Positions 30,149 to 34,556 of a DNA stretch of 34,556 nucleotides are shown in pieces; position 1 is the first letter of the stretch, and each line of letters begins with the position of its first letter. Location: positions 1 to 34,556 of the forward strand of contig JACAUC010000029.1 in NCBI GenBank assembly GCA_013390945.1, read 5' to 3'. The DNA comes from Candidatus Chloroheliaceae bacterium (lineage in GTDB: Bacteria > Chloroflexota > Chloroflexia > Chloroheliales > Chloroheliaceae). Position numbers and translations under genes: made by a program. The notes beneath the pieces were generated by a model. That model worked only from the letters and a program-made list of their open reading frames with translations. It had not been told where the DNA came from and searched no databases.

Positions 30149-32533
30149 GTGAGCGGTTCGATTCTGGAGTCATTAAACCCGGCGCAACAAGAGGCAGGAC
30201 GCACTATTGCTGGGCCAATTCTAATTTTGGCAGGGCCGGGTAGTGGTAAGACCCGCGTCTTAACCCACCGGATAGCCTATATGCTAGGTGAGGCCCAGCC
30301 CAGCATTAGCCCCTATAATATCCTAGCCGTCACCTTTACCAATAAAGCCGCCAAGGAGATGAAGGAGCGACTGGGCAAACTCCTCCTAGAACATTTTGGG
30401 GAACAGAGTGAAATCGGTAAATACCTGACCGTCGGTACTTTTCACGCGGTTTGTGTAAGAATTCTACGGAGGGAGATCCAACACTTAGGCTTAGATCGCT
30501 CTTTTGCCATTTATGATGATGGCGACCAACTTCAAATTATCAAAAATGCGATGGCCGCTCTGAATATGAATGACAAGCAGTGCAATCCCCGCGCCGTACT
30601 TAGCGCGATCAGTTCGGCTAAAAGTACGCTCCTTTCGCCCAAAGGGTTGCAGGAGCAGGCCAAAAGCTATTTTGAGGAGTTAGCCTCGCGTATTTATGAA
30701 AAATACCAAGAGCTTTTGCGCCTCAACCACGCCCTCGATTTTGACGACTTGATTAATATGACCACCCGCCTCTTTGCCGAAGCTCCTCAAGTGCTGGACG
30801 AATACCAAGAACGTTACAAATATATTATGGTGGACGAATACCAAGACACCAATCAAGCTCAATACCAACTAATCAAGTCCCTTGCCAGTAAATATCAAAA
30901 TATCTGCGTCGTGGGCGATGTCAACCAAAGTATTTACAGCTTTAGAAGTGCCGATATTAGAAATATTTTGATGTTCGAGGACGACTACCCCGAAGCTAAA
31001 GTTATTTCTTTGGAGCAAAATTATCGCAGCACCCAAGTAATCCTAGATGCCGCCCAAAATCTGATCCGATCCAACAACCAGCGCCGCGATCTGAAATTGT
31101 GGACGGAGAACGGAACTGGTACTGCAATCCAAGCTTACGAAGCTTACGACGAGATGCAAGAGGCCGATTATGTGGTAGGCGAAGTCAACAGGACACGAGC
31201 GCGTACGACCCGCCCCTACCGCGATTTCGCCGTCCTCTACCGCACCAATGCTCAGAGCCGGGCCATTGAAGAGATGTGTATCCGGCGCAATCTGCCCTAT
31301 CAGCTTATTGGCGGTACCCGCTTCTACGAACGGCGCGAAATTAAAGATGTGTTGGCTTACCTACGCCTGATCCAAAATCCCTACGACGGTCTGAGCTTTC
31401 TGCGAATCATGAACAACACGCCTACGGGCAAGGGAGTCGGTTCCAAAAGCCTAACCGACCTGATGACTTGGGCCGATGAGTTAAACTTGCCAGTCTATCC
31501 CGCCTTACAACTTTTGCAGAGCGAAGAGGCTGATGCCCTCTCCCACCACAACCGAGGCGAACTCGAACCCTTTGAAAGCCAGATTCCACCGCTCAATGTA
31601 ATTGCCAAAGCTAAAGGCACTTTCTTTGAATTTATTAACCTACTCGATGCCTTTATCAAGGCTCGTAACGAGATGCCTTTGCCGGAACTCTTTGATTTCG
31701 TGCTAAAAAAGAGCGGCTACGAGGAAGCCCTACGCGACGGCAGTGAAGACGGCGACGAACGCTGGCGTAACGTCCAAGAATTGCGGGGAGTGACGGGCGA
31801 CTTTACCCATCTTTCCGGGGAGGAAGGGCTAACCGCCTTCCTAGAACAGGTGGCATTAGTAGCCGAAGTAGATAAGCTTGATCCCGACAAAGATGCCATT
31901 ACGCTAATTACGCTCCACGCGGCCAAAGGGCTAGAGTTCCCTTATGTCTTTATTGTGGGCATGGAAGAAAATATTTTGCCGCATAGCCGCTCGTTGGATA
32001 GCGAGAAAGATATAGAAGAGGAGCGGCGTTTGCTCTATGTTGGTATCACCCGAGCCAAAGAAAAGCTCTATCTAGTCTACGCCACCCGCCGTTCGCTTTG
32101 GGGCAACCAACTACCCACCAAGCCCTCCCGCTTCCTCAAGGAGCTTCCGTCACACCTGCTCAAAGGGCTAGAGCAGAACTCAGGCTCAGGCGGCGGACAT
32201 AGTGGCCTAAAAGGTAGCCAACGCCCGACTACTTGGGGCGGTACGGGTAATAAATCTACCACATGGGACAACAATCGCAATGCAGGTGCAACCAACCGCA
32301 CCGCACCTATTATCAAAGCCGGAATCGAATCAAAGCCCGCCGCTGCTTCAGGCAAGACCCCCAACGCGGTCTCACAATTCAAAGCGGGAGATAAGGTAGA
32401 ACATGCCAAATTCGGCAAGGGCATGGTCGTTGCCAGCAAATCGAGCGGCAATGACGAAGAGGTAAGTGTGGCTTTCGAGGGGCAAGGGGTCAAACGCCTA
32501 ATGGCTAGTTTTGCCCATTTACAAAAGCTATAA
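30149..32533 (+). CDS. pcrA: UvrD/PcrA-type ATP-dependent 3'-5' DNA helicase
   Basis: 794-aa superfamily 1A helicase of DNA repair and replication restart (family knowledge). Motifs in order: Q-motif region 'LNPAQQEA', Walker A 'AGPGSGKT' (28-35), 'VGTFHAVCVRILR' (Ia), 'DEYQDTNQAQY' (II), 'VVGDVNQSIYSFRSADI' (III), 'LEQNYRST' (IV), 'ITLHAAKGLEFPYVFIVG' (V) and 'RRLLYVGITRAKEKLYL' (VI). After ~665 comes a Gly/Ser/Thr/Asn-rich linker and a C-terminal Tudor-like domain ('GDKVEHAKFGKGMVVASK...VSVAFEGQGVKRL'), which in PcrA binds RNA polymerase. The start is GTG 30149 with GAGGGGAG 9 nt upstream. All catalytic residues are present. It is divergent from selD. Confidence 0.95.
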   Translation: MSGSILESLNPAQQEAGRTIAGPILILAGPGSGKTRVLTHRIAYMLGEAQPSISPYNILAVTFTNKAAKEMKERLGKLLLEHFGEQSEIGKYLTVGTFHAVCVRILRREIQHLGLDRSFAIYDDGDQLQIIKNAMAALNMNDKQCNPRAVLSAISSAKSTLLSPKGLQEQAKSYFEELASRIYEKYQELLRLNHALDFDDLINMTTRLFAEAPQVLDEYQERYKYIMVDEYQDTNQAQYQLIKSLASKYQNICVVGDVNQSIYSFRSADIRNILMFEDDYPEAKVISLEQNYRSTQVILDAAQNLIRSNNQRRDLKLWTENGTGTAIQAYEAYDEMQEADYVVGEVNRTRARTTRPYRDFAVLYRTNAQSRAIEEMCIRRNLPYQLIGGTRFYERREIKDVLAYLRLIQNPYDGLSFLRIMNNTPTGKGVGSKSLTDLMTWADELNLPVYPALQLLQSEEADALSHHNRGELEPFESQIPPLNVIAKAKGTFFEFINLLDAFIKARNEMPLPELFDFVLKKSGYEEALRDGSEDGDERWRNVQELRGVTGDFTHLSGEEGLTAFLEQVALVAEVDKLDPDKDAITLITLHAAKGLEFPYVFIVGMEENILPHSRSLDSEKDIEEERRLLYVGITRAKEKLYLVYATRRSLWGNQLPTKPSRFLKELPSHLLKGLEQNSGSGGGHSGLKGSQRPTTWGGTGNKSTTWDNNRNAGATNRTAPIIKAGIESKPAAASGKTPNAVSQFKAGDKVEHAKFGKGMVVASKSSGNDEEVSVAFEGQGVKRLMASFAHLQKL

Positions 32534-32633
32534 TTTATCCCGAAAAGCAGTTTATTTTTGTACTCCAGTTCGTTACGCGGAAAGAGTTGTCGGGGTAAGG
32601 AACAGAAGGTGAACCGACAAGAGGGAGGGTTTT

Positions 32634-33212
32634 ATGACCATAGTGCTTAGTGAGAAGCTCTTAACAATTCCAGAATTTCTAGCAATGGAATGGCCTGATG
32701 ATGAATTTGATACCGATTATGAGTTAATTGGAGGCCGGGTTGTGGCAAGACAAGGAATAACCAGTAAGTCGCATAGTCTTATTGTAGGGCGAATATCCAC
32801 AGCCCTCAACATTTTTGCGGGTGATTTTGCAGGTGAGAAGCAGACAGGTCTAGTTTTTCCAGGTGGCTCTACTAATCTAGGCAATCCACAAGGTAAACAC
32901 TTTCCTAAGCCTGATTGTTGCTTTGTCTTAAAAGAACGATTGCCCGCTGACTCCCCTGAAATCGCAGTGGCCCCAGATATTGTAATCGAGGTCAATTCAC
33001 CCAGCGATACGGACGAACGGCGCGTTGAAAAACTTCAGATGTACCAGCAGGCTGGAGTAGTTCTTATTTGGTCAATCCACATGTTAGAAAAATACGTGAT
33101 GGTTTACCAGCTTGGCAAAACCTACCCAACTCTCCTTACACTCGAAAATGAGCTTGACGGCGGTGAGGTGCTACCCGGCTTCAAACTCAAGGTAAGCAAG
33201 CTTTTTGAGTAA
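32634..33212 (+). CDS. Uma2 family (DUF820) putative endonuclease
   Basis: 192 aa. Visible core: 'DTDYELIGGRVV', 'KHFPKPDCCFVLKERL' (Asp94), 'APDIVIEVNSPSDTDERRVEKLQMYQQAGVVLIWSI' with Glu119, and the terminal 'VLPGFKLKVSKLFE', near-identical in its last ten residues to the other Uma2 in this window. AGGGAGG precedes the ATG by ~6 nt. Its leader (32569-32650) reappears in damaged form at 34403-34480. The gene follows the helicase by 100 nt and converges with the DNA methyltransferase (16 nt between stops). Function unknown; single-copy accessory nuclease genes of this type move often. Confidence 0.9.
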   Translation: MTIVLSEKLLTIPEFLAMEWPDDEFDTDYELIGGRVVARQGITSKSHSLIVGRISTALNIFAGDFAGEKQTGLVFPGGSTNLGNPQGKHFPKPDCCFVLKERLPADSPEIAVAPDIVIEVNSPSDTDERRVEKLQMYQQAGVVLIWSIHMLEKYVMVYQLGKTYPTLLTLENELDGGEVLPGFKLKVSKLFE

Positions 33213-33228
33213 ATTTAGTATGGGCAAT

Positions 33229-34251
33229 TTATTTTTTTACACATGCCCCTCTTGTCGGTGAGTAGTTCTCTTTCATCTGTGACGAGAGAGTATTTCTCTC
33301 CCAAAAGAGACCATCGGAAAAGCCTTGTATCTCTTTGTTGGTCTCGGTTAGCTCTAATCTTTTTTCTGCTAAAAGGCAATATTCTTGGTTTTGTTCGATA
33401 CCCAAATAACGCCGATTAAGCTTCTTGGCAACGACTGAACTTGTGCCGCTGCCCAGAAAAGGGTCAAATACAAAATCATCGGGCTTGGTACTGGCTAAGA
33501 TTAATTTGGCGAGCAATTTTTCACTCTTCTGAGTGGGGTGCATCGTATTTTCAGCCATTGACCAGAATGGAATAGTAATATCCGTCCAAATATTAGAAGG
33601 GTGCGTATCTCTAAAGCTGCCCTCTTTGGTCTCCTGCCAATCTTTGGGAGTGCCATCCCCATTTCGGTAGGGCGCGATTACTTTTCGGCGAAGCTTAACC
33701 GCATCCACATTAAAATAATAATTATCTGACATGGTACAAAACCAAATATCCTCACTGGAGTTTTTCCAGTTGGACTTAGCTCCTCTACCCTTCTCACGTT
33801 CCCAAGTAATTCTATTCCTTATAATAAAATGGTTGGAAGCCGCCGTGAAGATAGAGGCCGATGAATACCAATCACCACAGATGTAGATAGAAGCCGTCGG
33901 TTTCAAGAGAGATTTGAAGGCAGTGAGTAGATTGTCCAGCCAAGCCGTATATTCTTCGACACTTCGTTTGGAAAAGACCTGACCGTGAAAGTCTTTGGTT
34001 AAGTTATAAGGCGGATCGAGAAAGATCAGATCTACAAAACTCTTGGGAAGCTTGCCTGAGATTTGGATAGAGTCTCCATGTATCGTTCCTTGAGGCGGAA
34101 GCTTAAAACTCTCGACAGGTATATCTTTTATTAGCGAAATAGATAGCCTCTCCCTCTCCTCCTGGGTAAGCACTATAGTTCGATTCATTGGAGCCCGATT
34201 CTGTACCTCATTATCTGTTATCAGGCTAAAGTCTCCTGCGCTTATGTTCAT
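33229..34251 (-). CDS. Site-specific DNA methyltransferase (beta-class, adenine-N6 or cytosine-N4)
   Basis: 340 aa. The catalytic motif 'DPPY' (79-82, in 'FVDLIFLDPPYNLTKDF') precedes the SAM-binding 'FDPFLGSGTSSVVA' (262-275), the order that defines the beta class. 'HPTQKSEKLLAKLI' (238-251) is the conserved motif X side. DPPY fits adenine-N6 more often than cytosine-N4 methylation. No restriction endonuclease gene is adjacent; the convergent Uma2 (PD-(D/E)XK fold) is next door, but a functional pairing is only speculation. The ATG has AAAGG just upstream and an extended -10 lies at 34314-34322. Met22 is an alternative start. The C-terminal ~40 residues look non-conserved. Confidence 0.92.
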   Translation of the reverse strand: MNISAGDFSLITDNEVQNRAPMNRTIVLTQEERERLSISLIKDIPVESFKLPPQGTIHGDSIQISGKLPKSFVDLIFLDPPYNLTKDFHGQVFSKRSVEEYTAWLDNLLTAFKSLLKPTASIYICGDWYSSASIFTAASNHFIIRNRITWEREKGRGAKSNWKNSSEDIWFCTMSDNYYFNVDAVKLRRKVIAPYRNGDGTPKDWQETKEGSFRDTHPSNIWTDITIPFWSMAENTMHPTQKSEKLLAKLILASTKPDDFVFDPFLGSGTSSVVAKKLNRRYLGIEQNQEYCLLAEKRLELTETNKEIQGFSDGLFWERNTLSSQMKENYSPTRGACVKK

Positions 34252-34313
34252 AAACCTTTACCCTTATAAGCAAGACCAAATCAGAAAGAACTAAGCAATT
34301 TTTGATCTTAGGA

Positions 34314-34322
34314 ATTATAACA
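34314..34322 (-). promoter_or_regulatory. Extended -10 of the DNA methyltransferase
   Basis: TGTTATAAT on the minus strand, 63 nt before the ATG; no -35 recognised. Confidence 0.55.
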
Positions 34323-34359
34323 TACTCCGCCCGGCTTTTGTTGCAGCCCTAAATCGGCC

Positions 34360-34389
34360 TTGTGATAGACATATTAGATAGATTATGCT
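34360..34389 (+). promoter_or_regulatory. Possible promoter ahead of the decayed Uma2 leader
   Basis: TTGTGA (34360-34365), 18-nt spacer, TATGCT (34384-34389). Transcription would start near the first base of the region homologous to 32569-32650. Confidence 0.45.
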
Positions 34390-34402
34390 AAATTAGAAAC
34401 CG

Positions 34403-34480
34403 CTCGTTACGCGGAAATAGGTAGAGAACGGAAGGTAAACCGACAAGAGGGAGGTTTTATAGCCATAACACTTGTAGGAG
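34403..34480 (+). pseudogene. Degenerate copy of the Uma2 5' leader and first codons
   Basis: CTCGTTACGCGGAAA and ACCGACAAGAGGGAGG are shared with the leader at 32569-32627 in the same order and nearly the same spacing. The start region has changed from TTTTATGACCATAG to TTTTATAGCCATAA, destroying the ATG. Similarity fades after about 20 further bases and a tandem array follows, so no protein can be made. Either a broken gene copy or a mobile leader segment. Confidence 0.65.
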
Positions 34481-34482
34481 GG

Positions 34483-34556
34483 ATTTCTAATCCCGATTTC
34501 TAATCCCGATTGGATCAATCCCGATTGGATCAATCCCGATTGGATCAATCCCGATT
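34483..34556 (+). repeat. Tandem 13/15-bp repeat array, cut by window edge
   Basis: Two units ATTTCTAATCCCG (34483-34508) and three units ATTGGATCAATCCCG (34509-34553), then ATT. Each 15-bp unit contains the dyad GATTG-GAT-CAATC across the junction. Units abut without spacers. The array may continue beyond the window. Confidence 0.85.

Noticed and set aside
34509..34553. Pentapeptide-type coding repeat (15-bp unit could encode five residues)
   Set aside because: The upstream 13-bp units break the frame and one reading has a TAA at 34501; no start codon or ribosome-binding site is seen.
34483..34556. CRISPR array
   Set aside because: Units of 13-15 bp abut directly with no spacers, so this is a tandem repeat.

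Overview
The window reads like a chromosomal stretch from a mid-G+C bacterium, most plausibly a member of the Chloroflexota. The pointers are Uma2-type (DUF820) nucleases, an L,D-transpeptidase carrying the 'YFADTGH...FGLPISEEY' repeat, a zinc-ribbon RDD protein, a selenocysteine-type SelD and a SAM-I riboswitch. The phylum call is inference from gene content and remembered family distributions, not a search. No rRNA, tRNA, CRISPR array or insertion sequence was recognised.

Layout. 1-2090 (+): acyl-CoA dehydrogenase, then folK. 2092-3467 (-): rpsP-khpA-rimM under a consensus sigma-70 promoter. 3468-4004: non-coding, with a 33-bp inverted repeat and a perfect sigma-54-type promoter facing a PPOX-fold flavoenzyme gene (4005-4391). 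4388-7403 (-): M48 protease, S2P/M50-CBS protease, and a membrane-anchored Cas4-like nuclease. 7648-9237 (-): a complete SAM-I riboswitch unit (promoter, aptamer, antiterminator/terminator) over an unknown 114-aa protein and a SAM hydroxide adenosyltransferase-family enzyme. 9241-10845 (+): a long leader with a second sigma-54-like promoter, then an OpgC-like acyltransferase. 10880-13414 (-): a subtilisin-like lipoprotein. 13544-15243 (+): an FTR1 iron permease behind a DtxR/IdeR-like box. 15257-18786 (-): REP-like repeats, an Eco57I-type DNA methyltransferase that looks N-terminally shortened, and a small methyltransferase. 18854-20021 (-): L,D-transpeptidase with its terminator. 20130-24399 (-): DUF427 protein, RDD protein and a PAS/GAF histidine kinase as one likely operon. 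24488-28418 (-): family-5 solute-binding lipoprotein, esterase, secreted protein and Uma2. 28576-30007: a small membrane protein and selD, convergent, with related 7-bp repeats in both 5' leaders. 30149-33212 (+): PcrA/UvrD helicase and a second Uma2. 33229-34251 (-): a beta-class DNA methyltransferase. 34360-34556: a decayed copy of the Uma2 leader running into a 13/15-bp tandem array cut by the window edge.

The most notable items are the SAM riboswitch driving a SAM-consuming enzyme, whose expected active-site His is a Tyr; selD with an in-frame UGA; two sigma-54-type promoters; the membrane-tethered Cas4-like nuclease; and repeats that shape gene ends (the methyltransferase C-terminus and the decayed Uma2 leader). 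Several start codons were moved from the longest frame to GTG, TTG or internal ATG codons because of well-placed Shine-Dalgarno sequences; each entry states why.
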